Source of the DNA: Pseudomonas sp. UYIF39
GTDB taxonomy: Bacteria > Pseudomonadota > Gammaproteobacteria > Pseudomonadales > Pseudomonadaceae
Length of the DNA: 58,077 nt
Direction of reading: 5' to 3'
NCBI RefSeq assembly: GCF_029963765.1
Contig: NZ_JALBYU010000033.1
Coordinates: forward strand, 1 to 58,077
Made by a program: the position numbers and the translations under genes
Shown here: one piece after another, positions 7,795-17,313 of the stretch
How positions within the stretch are numbered: position 1 is the stretch's first letter
How the letters are laid out: each line of letters opens with the position of its first letter
The notes under the pieces: model-generated
Told to the model about the DNA's origin: nothing
What the model saw: the letters and a program-made list of their open reading frames with translations, nothing else
The model's database searches: none

Positions 7795-9863
7795 GCGGAT
7801 TTTTTACCGGCATGCCCCCGGCGCGGGACTGGTTCTACGGTGTGCGAACGTTCGCGGCATCGATGATCGCGTTGTACATCGCCATGCTCATGCAAATGCC
7901 CCGGCCTTATTGGGCGATGGCCACGGTCTACATCGTTTCCAGTCCGTTTGTCGGCCCTACCAGTTCCAAGGCGTTGTACCGCGCGGTCGGCACCCTTCTC
8001 GGTGCCGCAGCGGCGGTTTTTTTCGTGCCGATGTTTGTCCAGAGCCCCTATGTGCTGGTGGTGGTCATCGCGCTGTGGACCGGGATTCTGCTGTTTCTGT
8101 CGCTGCACCTGCGCACCGCCAACAATTACGCACTGATGCTCGCCGGGTACACCTTGCCGCTGATCGCTCTGCCGGTGGTGGATAACCCGTTGGGGGTGTG
8201 GGACGTGGCCGAAGCGCGGACGGAAGAAATCTTCCTCGGCATCGCCGTGGCCGCGGTGGTTGGCGCCATGTTCTGGCCACGACGGTTGGCGCCGGTGTTC
8301 AACGATTCGGTGAACAAATGGTTTGCCGATGCCTCGACTTACAGTCTGCGTTTCCTCAGCCGCAACGTGCAGCCGGACGAAGTCAGCGCGTTGCGTTCGT
8401 CGATGGTCGCGACCTTCAACACGCTGGAGTTGATGATCGGTCAGTTGCCCCACGAAGGCGCGCGGCCGCAAACGGTGCGCAACACCAAGGAACTGCGCGG
8501 CCGCATGATTCATCTGCTGCCGGTGATCGACGCCCTCGACGACGCGCTCTATGCCCTTGAGCGGCGCACGCCCGAGCTTGTGGATAAGTTCGCGCCGCTG
8601 CTGGCGGCGACCACCGAATGGCTCGGCCACAAAGACGCCGACCTTGAGCGCTGGCAAGCGCTGAAAGATCAACTCGAAGCCCTGCAACCGTCGGCCGAAG
8701 CGTTGGATGATCGCAAGCAGCTGCTGTTCTCCAATGCCCTGTATCGCCTCGGCGAGTGGATCGATGTGTGGCAAGACTGCCGCAGCCTGCAGTACGCCAT
8801 CCAGTGCGAAAGCCAGGACAGCTGGCGCGCGGTGTATCGGCACTGGCGGCTCGGTCGGCTGTCGCCGTTTCTTGACCGTGGGCTGATGCTTTATTCGGCG
8901 GCGTCCACCGTCACCGCCATCATCGTTGCTTCGGTGCTGTGGATTCTGCTCGGCTGGACCGACGGCGGCGCCGCGGTGATTCTGGCGGCAGTGGCGTGCA
9001 GCTTTTTCGCTTCGATGGACGACCCGGCACCGCAGATCTTCCGATTCTTTTTCTGGACGGCGATGTCGGTGTTGTTCGCCAGTCTTTATCTGTTTCTGGT
9101 TCTGCCCAACCTGCATGACTTCCCGATGCTGGTGCTGGCGTTTGCCGTGCCGTTCATTTGCATCGGCACCCTGACGGTCAAGCCGCAGTTCTATCTGGGC
9201 ATGCTGCTGACCCTCGTCAACACCTCGTCCTTCATCAGCATTCAGGGCGCCTACGACGCGGATTTCCTCAGTTTCGCCAACTCCAACCTGGCCGGCCCCG
9301 TGGGCTTGCTGTTCGCCTTCGTCTGGACCCTGATCGCCCGGCCGTTCGGCGCCGAACTGGCGGCCAAGCGTCTGACCAGTTTCAGCTGGCGCGACATTGT
9401 CAGCCTGACCGAACCGGCGACGTTGTCTGAGCACCGGCACTTGGGTGTGCAGATGCTCGATCGCCTGATGCAGCATTTGCCGCGCCTGGCCATGACCGGC
9501 CAGGATACCGGCATCGCCCTGCGGGAAGTGCGCGTGGCGCTGAACCTGCTGGATTTGCTCGCCTATACACCGCGAGTCCTCGGCGTACCGCAAGCGCTGC
9601 TGCACCAGGTGGTGGCCGAGGTCGGTGAGTATTTCAAAGCCTGCCTCAAGGCTGGCGAACGGTTGCCGGCGCCGAGTCCGTTGCTGATGACCCTGGATCG
9701 CACCCGCCGTGCACTCAACACGGAGTGCGATGAAGGAGCACGTCTGCATTTGCTGCACGCCTTGAGCGGCCTGCGCCTGTCGCTGCTGCCAGGGGTGGAA
9801 TTCGTCGGCGCCGGCGAGCTCGAAGAACCGCTGCCCCATGGCATCGATGGAGCGCCTTTATGA
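7791..9863 (+). CDS. FUSC family efflux permease (AaeB-like)
   Basis: The 690-residue protein shows the family's duplicated plan: about six membrane segments at residues 12-165, a soluble stretch of about 200 residues, a second membrane block at about 365-525, and a cytoplasmic tail. AaeB-type permeases export aromatic carboxylic acids and similar compounds. The TTG start overlaps the MarR stop and follows GGTGAT; ATG 7812 is an alternative. Its stop overlaps the next gene by ATGA. Confidence 0.88.
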   Translation: MSGFFTGMPPARDWFYGVRTFAASMIALYIAMLMQMPRPYWAMATVYIVSSPFVGPTSSKALYRAVGTLLGAAAAVFFVPMFVQSPYVLVVVIALWTGILLFLSLHLRTANNYALMLAGYTLPLIALPVVDNPLGVWDVAEARTEEIFLGIAVAAVVGAMFWPRRLAPVFNDSVNKWFADASTYSLRFLSRNVQPDEVSALRSSMVATFNTLELMIGQLPHEGARPQTVRNTKELRGRMIHLLPVIDALDDALYALERRTPELVDKFAPLLAATTEWLGHKDADLERWQALKDQLEALQPSAEALDDRKQLLFSNALYRLGEWIDVWQDCRSLQYAIQCESQDSWRAVYRHWRLGRLSPFLDRGLMLYSAASTVTAIIVASVLWILLGWTDGGAAVILAAVACSFFASMDDPAPQIFRFFFWTAMSVLFASLYLFLVLPNLHDFPMLVLAFAVPFICIGTLTVKPQFYLGMLLTLVNTSSFISIQGAYDADFLSFANSNLAGPVGLLFAFVWTLIARPFGAELAAKRLTSFSWRDIVSLTEPATLSEHRHLGVQMLDRLMQHLPRLAMTGQDTGIALREVRVALNLLDLLAYTPRVLGVPQALLHQVVAEVGEYFKACLKAGERLPAPSPLLMTLDRTRRALNTECDEGARLHLLHALSGLRLSLLPGVEFVGAGELEEPLPHGIDGAPL

Positions 9864-10069
9864 TCGGTGATCTGGATATCAGCGGGGTTTTTCTGCCCAC
9901 GCTGCTGGTGCTGATGGGCATTACGTACGTGTTGTTCCTGCTGGTGCACGGGTTGCTGACGCGTCTGCACTTTTACCGTCTGGTCTGGCACCGGGCATTG
10001 TTTAACGTGGCTCTCTACGCTGTGCTGCTCGGCGCCGTGGACTCACTCAGTCGATACCTGATGACATGA
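9860..10069 (+). CDS. DUF1656 small membrane protein (AaeX-like)
   Basis: This 69-residue protein starts MIGDLDISGVFLP and has two membrane segments, as in AaeX/DUF1656 proteins that accompany FUSC permeases. It overlaps both neighbours by four bases. Its role in the pump is not established. Confidence 0.85.
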   Translation: MIGDLDISGVFLPTLLVLMGITYVLFLLVHGLLTRLHFYRLVWHRALFNVALYAVLLGAVDSLSRYLMT

Positions 10070-10953
10070 AAAAACCTTTTTTGACCATCGGTCGCGTAGT
10101 GCTGACCCTGCTGATCGTGACCTTCGCCGTTGTCGTGGTCTGGCGCATGGTGATGTATTACATGTTCGCGCCCTGGACCCGGGACGGCCACATTCGCGCC
10201 GACATCGTGCAGATCGCGCCGGACGTGTCCGGGCTGATCCAGCGAGTCGACGTGCGTGACAACCAATTAGTGAAGCGTGGCCAAGTGCTGTTCAGCATTG
10301 ATCAGGACCGTTTCAAACTGGCCCTGCGTCATGCCAAGGCGGCGGTCGCCGACCGTCAGGAAACCCTGGCGCAGGCGCAACGCGAAGCTAAGCGTAACCG
10401 CGGCCTCGGCAATTTGGTGCCGGGTGAGCAACTGGAAGAGAGCCAGTCCCGGGTGGCCCGCGCCGAAGTGGCGTTGATGGAAGCTCAGGTGGCGGTGGAC
10501 AGCGCCCAGCTCAACCTCGACCGCTCGACCATTCGCAGCCCGGTGGACGGCTACGTCAACGACCGTGCACCGCGCAACCAGGAATTCGTCACGGCCGGGC
10601 GGCCAGTGTTGTCCGTGGTGGACAGCAATTCATTCCACATCGACGGTTATTTTGAAGAAACCAAACTGGACGGCATTCATGTCGGCCAGAGCGTCGATAT
10701 TCGGGTGATCGGCGACCGTGCTCGCCTGCGCGGACATGTGGAAAGCATCGTCGCCGGTATCGAAGACCGCGACCGCAGCAGCGGCAGCAACCTGCTGCCC
10801 AACGTCAACCCGGCGTTCAGCTGGGTGCGGCTGGCGCAGCGGATTCCGGTGCGGATCGCTTTCGATGACGTGCCGGCGGATTTCCGCATGATCGCCGGGC
10901 GTACCGCCACGGTGTCGATCATTGACGATCAAACCCAGGAGCCCGCGAAATGA
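10066..10953 (+). CDS. HlyD-family periplasmic adaptor (AaeA-like)
   Basis: The 295-residue adaptor has one N-terminal membrane anchor (residues 8-30), a lipoyl half-motif VSGLIQRVDVRDNQLVKRG, a short coiled-coil hairpin, and the second half ending in STIRSPVDGYVNDRAPRNQE. It links the FUSC permease to the outer-membrane factor encoded next. It overlaps both neighbours by ATGA. Confidence 0.9.
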   Translation: MKKPFLTIGRVVLTLLIVTFAVVVVWRMVMYYMFAPWTRDGHIRADIVQIAPDVSGLIQRVDVRDNQLVKRGQVLFSIDQDRFKLALRHAKAAVADRQETLAQAQREAKRNRGLGNLVPGEQLEESQSRVARAEVALMEAQVAVDSAQLNLDRSTIRSPVDGYVNDRAPRNQEFVTAGRPVLSVVDSNSFHIDGYFEETKLDGIHVGQSVDIRVIGDRARLRGHVESIVAGIEDRDRSSGSNLLPNVNPAFSWVRLAQRIPVRIAFDDVPADFRMIAGRTATVSIIDDQTQEPAK

Positions 10954-12398
10954 GCAGGGCCTCGGGTTTGGCTATCGCCGGGTTAGGCCTGTTGCTGTCG
11001 GCCTGCCAGGTGGTCGGGCCGGATTATCACGTGCCGGACGAGGCCGCCGTACACCGTGAAGACTTGCAAGGCGACTTGGCGGTGAACGGCAAAAATGTCG
11101 TCTCCGCGCCGGTGCCCAGCGATTGGTGGCGCTTGTATCAGGATCCGCGCCTTGATCAATTGGTCCAGCAGGCCATGGCCTCCAACACCGATTTACGCGT
11201 GGCAGCGGCGAGCCTTTCCCGAGCGCGCGCGCAGGTCGATGCAGCTCAAGCGGCCGGTGGCTGGAGCGGCGGGGTGAAGATGGGCGCCCAGCGATTGCAG
11301 GAGTCCGGCGAAGCGTTCCTGCTGCCGGAGAAAGTGCCGGTGGCCAACGTCGGCGACATTGGCATTACCACCTCGTATCAGTTCGACCTGTTTGGCACGT
11401 TGCAGCGCGGCATCGAAGCGGCCAAGGCTAATGCCGATGCGACTCAAGCCGCGGCTGATACAGCGCGGATTACCTTGGTGGCTGATGTGGTTCGGGCTTA
11501 CACCCAAGTCTGCGCAGCCAACGAAGAGCAGGAAATCGCCCAGCACTCCCTCGACTTGCAAGCCCAGAGCACCACGCTGATCCAGCGTCTGCGTGACGCC
11601 GGGCGCGGTGATGAAACCCAGGTGACCCGCTCGCAAACCCAATTCAAATCCCTGCGTGCCGACATGCCGCGTTATGGGGCGGCGCGTCAGGCCGGGTTGT
11701 TCCGCTTGTCGATGCTGCTGGCCAAACCTGTCGACCAATTGCCGACAGGCACCAGCGACTGCACCGAATTGCCGAAAATTGCTCAATTGTTGCCGGTGGG
11801 TGACGGCGCGACGTTGCTCAAGCGCCGTCCCGATGTGCGGCAGGCCGAGCGACGACTGGCTGCCGCGACCGCCGGCATCGGCATCGCCACGGGCGAGTTG
11901 TACCCGGACATCAGCATCGGCGCGACCGTCGGTACCGTCGGCATCCTGGAAAACCTCGGCAAACCGGCGACCAATCGCTGGGGCTTCGGGCCGTTGCTGA
12001 CCTGGACCGTGCCGTCCAACGGCTCCCGGGCGCGAATCCGCGAGGCCGAAGCAACGACCCAAGGCGCGCTGGCACATTTCGATGGCGTGGTGCTCAACGC
12101 CATCCGTGAAACCCAAACCGGCCTGGCGCAGTACTCCGCGTTGCTGCAACGTCGCGACGCGCTGGCCGACGCCGAGCAATCGGCGCAATTGGCCGCAGAC
12201 CAGACCCACCGCTTCTTCCGGGCTGGCCGCGCATCGTTCCTGGCGGACTTGCAAGCGACCCGAACCTACACCGACGTGCGGGCGCAACTGGCTTCCGCCA
12301 GCACGCAGGTTGCCATGAGCCAGATTGATTTGTTCCTGGCATTGGGTGGCGGCTGGGAAAGCGGACGAACGCAAGGCACGAACTCCGGCAAACCCTGA
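10950..12398 (+). CDS. Outer-membrane efflux lipoprotein of the FUSC operon
   Basis: The 482-residue protein is a NodT/OprM-type duct with lipobox LLSAC (Cys19) and mature start QVVGPDYHVPD. The second outer-membrane-efflux repeat has LLKRRPDVRQAERRLAAATA. With it the operon encodes a complete tripartite pump, unlike E. coli aaeXAB, which relies on a remote TolC. It overlaps the adaptor gene by ATGA. Confidence 0.92.
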   Translation: MSRASGLAIAGLGLLLSACQVVGPDYHVPDEAAVHREDLQGDLAVNGKNVVSAPVPSDWWRLYQDPRLDQLVQQAMASNTDLRVAAASLSRARAQVDAAQAAGGWSGGVKMGAQRLQESGEAFLLPEKVPVANVGDIGITTSYQFDLFGTLQRGIEAAKANADATQAAADTARITLVADVVRAYTQVCAANEEQEIAQHSLDLQAQSTTLIQRLRDAGRGDETQVTRSQTQFKSLRADMPRYGAARQAGLFRLSMLLAKPVDQLPTGTSDCTELPKIAQLLPVGDGATLLKRRPDVRQAERRLAAATAGIGIATGELYPDISIGATVGTVGILENLGKPATNRWGFGPLLTWTVPSNGSRARIREAEATTQGALAHFDGVVLNAIRETQTGLAQYSALLQRRDALADAEQSAQLAADQTHRFFRAGRASFLADLQATRTYTDVRAQLASASTQVAMSQIDLFLALGGGWESGRTQGTNSGKP

Positions 12399-12480
12399 CG
12401 CCGTTGCTATGCTTTGATTTGATGAGGTCGTGCGTCGAACTCATCAATCAAGGCTCGCGTTGGTCATGGGGATTCCAATA

Positions 12481-13119
12481 ATGAAAAACCCTTATGCTCC
12501 CGGCTTCTGGTGCGCTATAGCGGCATTGGTGTTGCTGTCGGCCACTTATTTCTACGGCATCATGCTGGCCCACCAGATCGACAAGGCACTGGTGTTCCTC
12601 GACAGCGCCGCGGCACTGATTGCCGTGATGGCAATCGTGGTGGTGGCCTGGGCTTCGGTCCAGGGCGCGCGCATCAAAAAAAGACAACTCGAACAAGGCA
12701 AGACCCTGGTGCTGATCTGGGACACCAAGGTCGCGCTGCGCCGTGTCGAAACGGTGTTCGATCGTTATTTCTGGGGCAGTTACTGGCAACCGGGGCGTAC
12801 GTTCCAGGAAGTCATGGGCGAACTGACCGGCACACCGCTGGAAAAAAGCCTCGAAACCCTGAAAAAACAATGCCTGGCGCTGGACAAGCAAGTGTCCGCG
12901 GAAGGCTGGCACTGGCTCAGCAACGCCCGTGAACTCTCCGATGTCGCCGCCGCCATGGCCCGCGAACGTTATCAACTGGACTTCTGCGACCCGCGCTCGG
13001 AATCCCCAAGCGGCACGGCGGTGATCAATCGCGACTTCGAAGTGCTGGTCTATACATGGACCGCACGGCTCAAGAGCTTTGATCATCAGCTTGATGAGAT
13101 CGAGGTCCAGTATTCCTGA
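12481..13119 (+). CDS. Membrane protein of unknown function
   Basis: I do not recognise this 212-residue protein. It has two N-terminal membrane segments (about residues 9-28 and 38-60) followed by a basic junction (RIKKRQLEQGK) and a cytoplasmic, mostly helical domain rich in Trp and Arg. ATG 12481 follows GGGGA at ten bases; ATG 12466 in the same frame is an alternative. It stands alone after the efflux operon and before a REP pair. Confidence 0.7.
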   Translation: MKNPYAPGFWCAIAALVLLSATYFYGIMLAHQIDKALVFLDSAAALIAVMAIVVVAWASVQGARIKKRQLEQGKTLVLIWDTKVALRRVETVFDRYFWGSYWQPGRTFQEVMGELTGTPLEKSLETLKKQCLALDKQVSAEGWHWLSNARELSDVAAAMARERYQLDFCDPRSESPSGTAVINRDFEVLVYTWTARLKSFDHQLDEIEVQYS

Positions 13120-13137
13120 TCTTTGTTGGCAGGACTG

Positions 13138-13210
13138 ACGCCATCGCGAGCAAGCTCGCTCCCACAGGTTTAGCGCAATCTCTGTGGGAGCGAGCTTGCT
13201 CGCGATGGCG
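13138..13210. repeat. REP inverted pair (REPIN)
   Basis: CCATCGCGAGCAAGCTCGCT and its inverse are separated by about 17 bases. It lies downstream of the unknown membrane protein gene. The remaining bases to 13401 show no gene. Confidence 0.92.
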
Positions 13211-13401
13211 ATTTCATATCCGCCGAAACTCTCAACCCCTGCGTACGGTCCATAGACACTCTTTAACCTTTAATCATTGGGCCGCCCCGTGCGCCTGATG
13301 CTAATCTCCATCGCACTTTTAGCGCAGTCGTGACCGCAACCCGTCATGGGTTCAGGGAAGACGACCACACCTTCAAACAACGGACATTGATCGGGTCATT
13401 C

Positions 13402-14907
13402 ATGAATAAATCAGCAGGCGTGCTTCTTGGAATCGTCGTTGCCATCGGTGCAATCAGCGCCGGCGGAGCCTGGTACACCGGCACCAAACTCGAAGGTGTG
13501 CTGAACACCTCGATCGCCGACGCCAACAAAGAGCTGCAAGCCGCGCTGGTCGGTTCCAACAGCACGGCGTCGCTGGAGCTGGTTTCGCTGGAGCGTCATG
13601 TGTTCAGCAGCACGGCGCACTATCGTCTCAAGGGCGAAGGCGAGAGGTTCGGTGAAGCGCCGGTGGAGTTGCTGTTCGTTGATCACATCGAGCACGGTCC
13701 GCTGCCGTTTTCGCGCCTGGTGTCGCTGAAGTGGCTGCCGGTCCTGGCCACCAGTCACTACGAACTGGAAAGAACCCCGATCACCGAGAAGTGGTTCGCC
13801 GCAGCCAAGGACAAATCGCCGCTCACGGGCGTGGTCAATATCGGTTACGACAATGCCACCAACGGCACTCTGCAATTGCTGCCGCTGGACGTCGCGCTTG
13901 ACGAAAAGTCCAGCCTGAAATTCTCCGGGCTGAACCTCGATGTCGCCGCCAGCGCACAAGCGCAGAAGGTCAAGGCCGACGGTTACATGGACAGCCTGAC
14001 ACTGAGCACGGTGGCTGAAGATCAGACGCCGGTGAAGGTCGAACTGAACGGCCTGACCCTGGCCAGCAACCTGACAAAAAGTACCTATGGCTACTACACC
14101 GGCGAGAACACCATCGAGCTGAGCGACAGCAAGACCACCTTCGGCGCCAAGCAGTCGGTCTTGGGTTTCAAGAAATTTGAAATGAAGAACCAGACCGAGG
14201 AATCCGGCACCAGCGCTTCGGGGCGTGCCGATTACAAGGTGGGTGAGGTGACCCTGAACGGCAAGGCTGTCGGCTCTGCGCAGATGGCCATGAGCCTGAA
14301 GAACCTCGACATCCCGGCAACCATGTCGTTGATGCAGATTTACCAGACCAAACTGCAACCGTACGAGAGGGCCGCCGCTGAGGCCGCCGCTGCGGGTGAA
14401 CCGGCGCCAGAGTTGGTCCTGACCCCGGCCGAAGAGGCGCAGGTCAAAACCGGCCTGGAGAAACTGCTGGCCGCTGGCCCGCAGGTCGCCCTGGAGAATC
14501 TGTCGTTCAACACCCCCAATGGCGAAAGTCGCGCCAATCTGGTGCTCGATCTGACCAAACCACAATCCATGGACCTGCCGCCCGACCTGCTGACCCAACA
14601 GCTGATCGCGCTGCTGGACGTCAACGTGAAAGTGTCCAAACCAATGCTCGTTGACCTGCTGAGCGTGCAGTCGCAAATCGGCGGTCAGACCGACGCCAAG
14701 CTCATCGCCGACCAGGCCACCGCCACCGCCGACATGTTTGGCAGCATGGCAGTCGGTTCGCAGTTGGCAAAACTGGATGGCAACAACATCGTTTCCAAAC
14801 TGCACTACGCCAATAATCAGGTGGAATTCAACGGCCAGAAGATGACCGTTGAAGAGTTTGTCGGGTTTGTCATGAGCAAAATCGGCGGTAATGTCACCGT
14901 CGAGTAA
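13402..14907 (+). CDS. DUF945 (YdgA-like) protein
   Basis: The 501-residue protein has an N-terminal membrane segment (residues 5-24) and a long beta-rich periplasmic domain. LERHVFSSTAHYRLKGEG, IEHGPLPFSRL and FNTPNGESRANLVLDL are characteristic of DUF945. The function of the family is poorly defined. ATG 13402 is preferred over the open frame from 13330 because it starts directly before the signal anchor. A strong terminator follows. Confidence 0.88.
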   Translation: MNKSAGVLLGIVVAIGAISAGGAWYTGTKLEGVLNTSIADANKELQAALVGSNSTASLELVSLERHVFSSTAHYRLKGEGERFGEAPVELLFVDHIEHGPLPFSRLVSLKWLPVLATSHYELERTPITEKWFAAAKDKSPLTGVVNIGYDNATNGTLQLLPLDVALDEKSSLKFSGLNLDVAASAQAQKVKADGYMDSLTLSTVAEDQTPVKVELNGLTLASNLTKSTYGYYTGENTIELSDSKTTFGAKQSVLGFKKFEMKNQTEESGTSASGRADYKVGEVTLNGKAVGSAQMAMSLKNLDIPATMSLMQIYQTKLQPYERAAAEAAAAGEPAPELVLTPAEEAQVKTGLEKLLAAGPQVALENLSFNTPNGESRANLVLDLTKPQSMDLPPDLLTQQLIALLDVNVKVSKPMLVDLLSVQSQIGGQTDAKLIADQATATADMFGSMAVGSQLAKLDGNNIVSKLHYANNQVEFNGQKMTVEEFVGFVMSKIGGNVTVE

Positions 14908-14926
14908 AACCAGGGCTTACAGACTG

Positions 14927-14964
14927 ACGCCCGGCCTCTGCGCAACGCAGACGCCGGGCGTTTT
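14927..14964 (+). terminator. Rho-independent terminator after the DUF945 gene
   Basis: ACGCCCGGC pairs with GCCGGGCGT, extended inward by five more pairs around the loop GCAAC, and is followed by TTTT. It also separates the convergent Rieske-FAD gene. Confidence 0.85.
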
Positions 14965-14996
14965 GTTGTCTGGCGTTTGAAGCGGGGGAACCGCCG

Positions 14997-16526
14997 TTAA
15001 TTCAAGTCCCGAATCAGTACCCACGCCTCATCCACCGGCAACGGCTGTTTCATCCGTTCGGCGAGCAGCGCGATCGCGCGTTCTTGATCGCAAGCCACCG
15101 CGGCGACCACCAACCCGTCCTTGCCGAACAGGCCGATAAAAGGGGGATGGTCAGGGTCGCCTTTGAACTCGACCTCGTCCCAGGTCTCGGCGTGGCCGAG
15201 GTAGTCGTAGTTTTTACCGAAGTGCCAGGTCCAGAAATAGGGCACGTCGAGGTAATGCTCGTCGCCGCCGAGCATGTTCATCGCCGCGATCCGTGCCTGT
15301 TGCTGTGCCAGGCGCCAGTGTTCGATTCGTTGGGGCTGGCCGTTGAGCGGGAAGGTTGCGATATCGCCGGCGGCCCAAAGCCCATCGGTCACGCGCATCC
15401 CGCCGTCGACCTTCAGCGACTGGTCTTTTTCCAGGGGAAGGCCGGTAAATGCGCCGGTTGCCGGGCTGACGCCAATGCCGACTAACACCAGATCCGCCGG
15501 TAAACGTTGACCGTTGTCCAGGCGTACCGCTTCAACCTTGGTCGTTCCTTCGACGTGAGTTGCATTGCCATCTGTATGAAACACCACGCCGTTGGCCTCG
15601 TGCAGGGCACGAATCGATTTGCCGACGGCGTCGCCAAACTGTTTGGCAAAAGGCACTGCATGGCGGGCCAGAACGGTCACGTCCAGGCCGTATTGACGCA
15701 GGGAGGACGCGGATTCCATGGCAATAAAACTGTCGCCGATGATCACCGCTCTTTGGCCGGGTTTTGCCGAGCCCAGAATCCGCTGCGCCTGATCCTTCGA
15801 ACGCAGCACGAACACCTGCGGCAGTTCGGCGCCAGGCAGCGTCAGTGGATTGGGTGTGCCACCGGTTGCGAGCAGGGCAGCGTCGTAGCTCAGCGATTGA
15901 CCATCAGCCAGGCGCAACGTCTTGTTCGCGGCGTCCAGGCTCGCCACTTCTGCGTTTATTCGCTCAATGCGCTGTTCGCGGTAAAAGTCTTCATCACGCA
16001 GCGGCGGGACTTCTTCCGGCGGCATCTCCCCGGCAATCACGAATTTGCTCAAGACCGTGCGGTCGTACCCGGCGTCGGTTTCACGGTCGATCAACAGCAC
16101 CCGGCCACCGAAGCCCTTTTCGCGCAACGCCGCCGCGCATGCCGTGCCTGCGGCGCCGGCACCGATGATCACAAACGTTCGCTCATCGTCCGCCGGAGGC
16201 GTGTGAGCGTCAGCCATTGGCTGATCGTCGACCCAGACCTCGCCATCGCGCACTTCCAGCGGATAGCGCTTGAGGCTGTCCAGGGCCGGCGGTTCGCACA
16301 GCGCGCCGTCCTCGATCCGATACGCAGCCTTGTGCCACGGGCAGATCAAACGGCCGTTGCACAGAGCGCCTTCGGCCAGCGGCGCCCCGGCATGGGGGCA
16401 TTCGCCCTGAAAGGCGCGCAGATGATCGCCCACCCGCAGCAAGACAATTTTCGTGTCTGCGATCTGGACCTCAAGGCCCCTGGTTTCGGACACATCGGCG
16501 AAGCGGGCAACGCGGTGCAGTGCCAT
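14997..16526 (-). CDS. Rieske [2Fe-2S]/FAD-dependent reductase (AIF-like)
   Basis: The 509-residue protein joins an N-terminal Rieske domain (residues about 1-95, with CPHAGAPLAEG and CPWHKA as the two cluster-ligand motifs) to a pyridine-nucleotide-disulfide-type flavoprotein: FAD motif VIIGAGAAGTACAAAL near residue 120, an NAD(P) motif VIIGDSFIAMESASSL near 265, and an FAD-contact WAAGDIA near 390. This is the layout of apoptosis-inducing-factor-3-like reductases; an electron acceptor is not evident. ATG 16526 has GGAG at seven bases; GTG 16532 is only one base from it. The gene is divergent from the PEBP gene. Confidence 0.88.
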   Translation of the reverse strand: MALHRVARFADVSETRGLEVQIADTKIVLLRVGDHLRAFQGECPHAGAPLAEGALCNGRLICPWHKAAYRIEDGALCEPPALDSLKRYPLEVRDGEVWVDDQPMADAHTPPADDERTFVIIGAGAAGTACAAALREKGFGGRVLLIDRETDAGYDRTVLSKFVIAGEMPPEEVPPLRDEDFYREQRIERINAEVASLDAANKTLRLADGQSLSYDAALLATGGTPNPLTLPGAELPQVFVLRSKDQAQRILGSAKPGQRAVIIGDSFIAMESASSLRQYGLDVTVLARHAVPFAKQFGDAVGKSIRALHEANGVVFHTDGNATHVEGTTKVEAVRLDNGQRLPADLVLVGIGVSPATGAFTGLPLEKDQSLKVDGGMRVTDGLWAAGDIATFPLNGQPQRIEHWRLAQQQARIAAMNMLGGDEHYLDVPYFWTWHFGKNYDYLGHAETWDEVEFKGDPDHPPFIGLFGKDGLVVAAVACDQERAIALLAERMKQPLPVDEAWVLIRDLN

Positions 16527-16665
16527 GTTCACTCTCCAGGCAGGCGTTTCAATTAAGAGTTTGGCGCTTATCTGGAGGTTCAGCCAATTCCCACTGCCAC
16601 CGAATGAACGGTCCGGCTATAGTTTGCACGCCGACGACGGCCCCACCCGCACAAGGTGCTCCGGT

Positions 16666-17226
16666 ATGACCCGATTGACCTCTCTGAATCCTTGGCTGGC
16701 GGCCGTTGCAGTCGCCCTTTGCGTGCAATTTCCGGCGCAGGCCCAGGAGCGTTTTACCCTGAACATCCCCGGTGTCACCGACGATCGACTGTTCACCTCG
16801 GCTGCCGCCAGCGATGCTCCGGGTTGTGGCGGGCACAACTCGTCACCGGCACTGAACTGGAACGCCGGGCCGGCGGGTACGTTGAGCTATGCCATCGTCA
16901 TGCACGATCCTGACGGCCAAAAGGGCCAAGGCGTCGATCACTGGGTGCATTACGGCATCAAAGCCACGACTCATCAGATTGCCGCCGGTGTCGGCGCAAA
17001 ATCCGCCCTTGAAGGCGTCGGTGGCACCAACAGCAAAGGCACCACAGGTTATGTCGGCCCTTGCCCGCCGGTCGGCGACAGCGCGCACCACTACATCATC
17101 CAGCTCTACGCCCTGGACCTGGCGCCGGAAGCTCTGCCCGCCGGCCTGACGCGCGCGCAGCTACTGGAAAAAATCAAAGGCCATGTGCTGAAAAACAGCA
17201 GTGTGGTGCGGCGTTATCACCGCTGA
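16666..17226 (+). CDS. Periplasmic YbhB/YbcL-type PEBP protein
   Basis: The 186-residue protein has a signal peptide (cleavage near AQAQE) and the phosphatidylethanolamine-binding-protein fold: SPALNWNAGPAGTLSYAIVMHDPD and VDHWVHYGI are the ligand-pocket motifs, and GYVGPCPPVGDSAHHYIIQLYAL is diagnostic. A ligand is not known for the bacterial periplasmic members. The ATG at 16666 gives the complete signal. CCGCTGAA...TTCAGCGG forms a hairpin across the stop codon. Confidence 0.9.
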   Translation: MTRLTSLNPWLAAVAVALCVQFPAQAQERFTLNIPGVTDDRLFTSAAASDAPGCGGHNSSPALNWNAGPAGTLSYAIVMHDPDGQKGQGVDHWVHYGIKATTHQIAAGVGAKSALEGVGGTNSKGTTGYVGPCPPVGDSAHHYIIQLYALDLAPEALPAGLTRAQLLEKIKGHVLKNSSVVRRYHR

Positions 17227-17313
17227 AGTTTTTTTCAGCGGACTTAACCCGAATCGACGGGGCTGCCCGTCTCAGAGGATGAATGGATCAATTTCCTCCT
17301 GAGGTCAGCCCCC

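Noticed and set aside
7770..9839. A 689-codon open frame on the minus strand opposite the FUSC gene
   Set aside because: It is rich in Gln, Arg and His, typical of the complement of a GC-rich gene, has no ribosome site or recognisable domain, and the plus strand encodes a clear FUSC protein.
17220..17241. Terminator after the PEBP gene
   Set aside because: CCGCTGAA...TTCAGCGG has its T residues in the loop, not after the stem, and it overlaps the stop codon, so it was not listed as a terminator.
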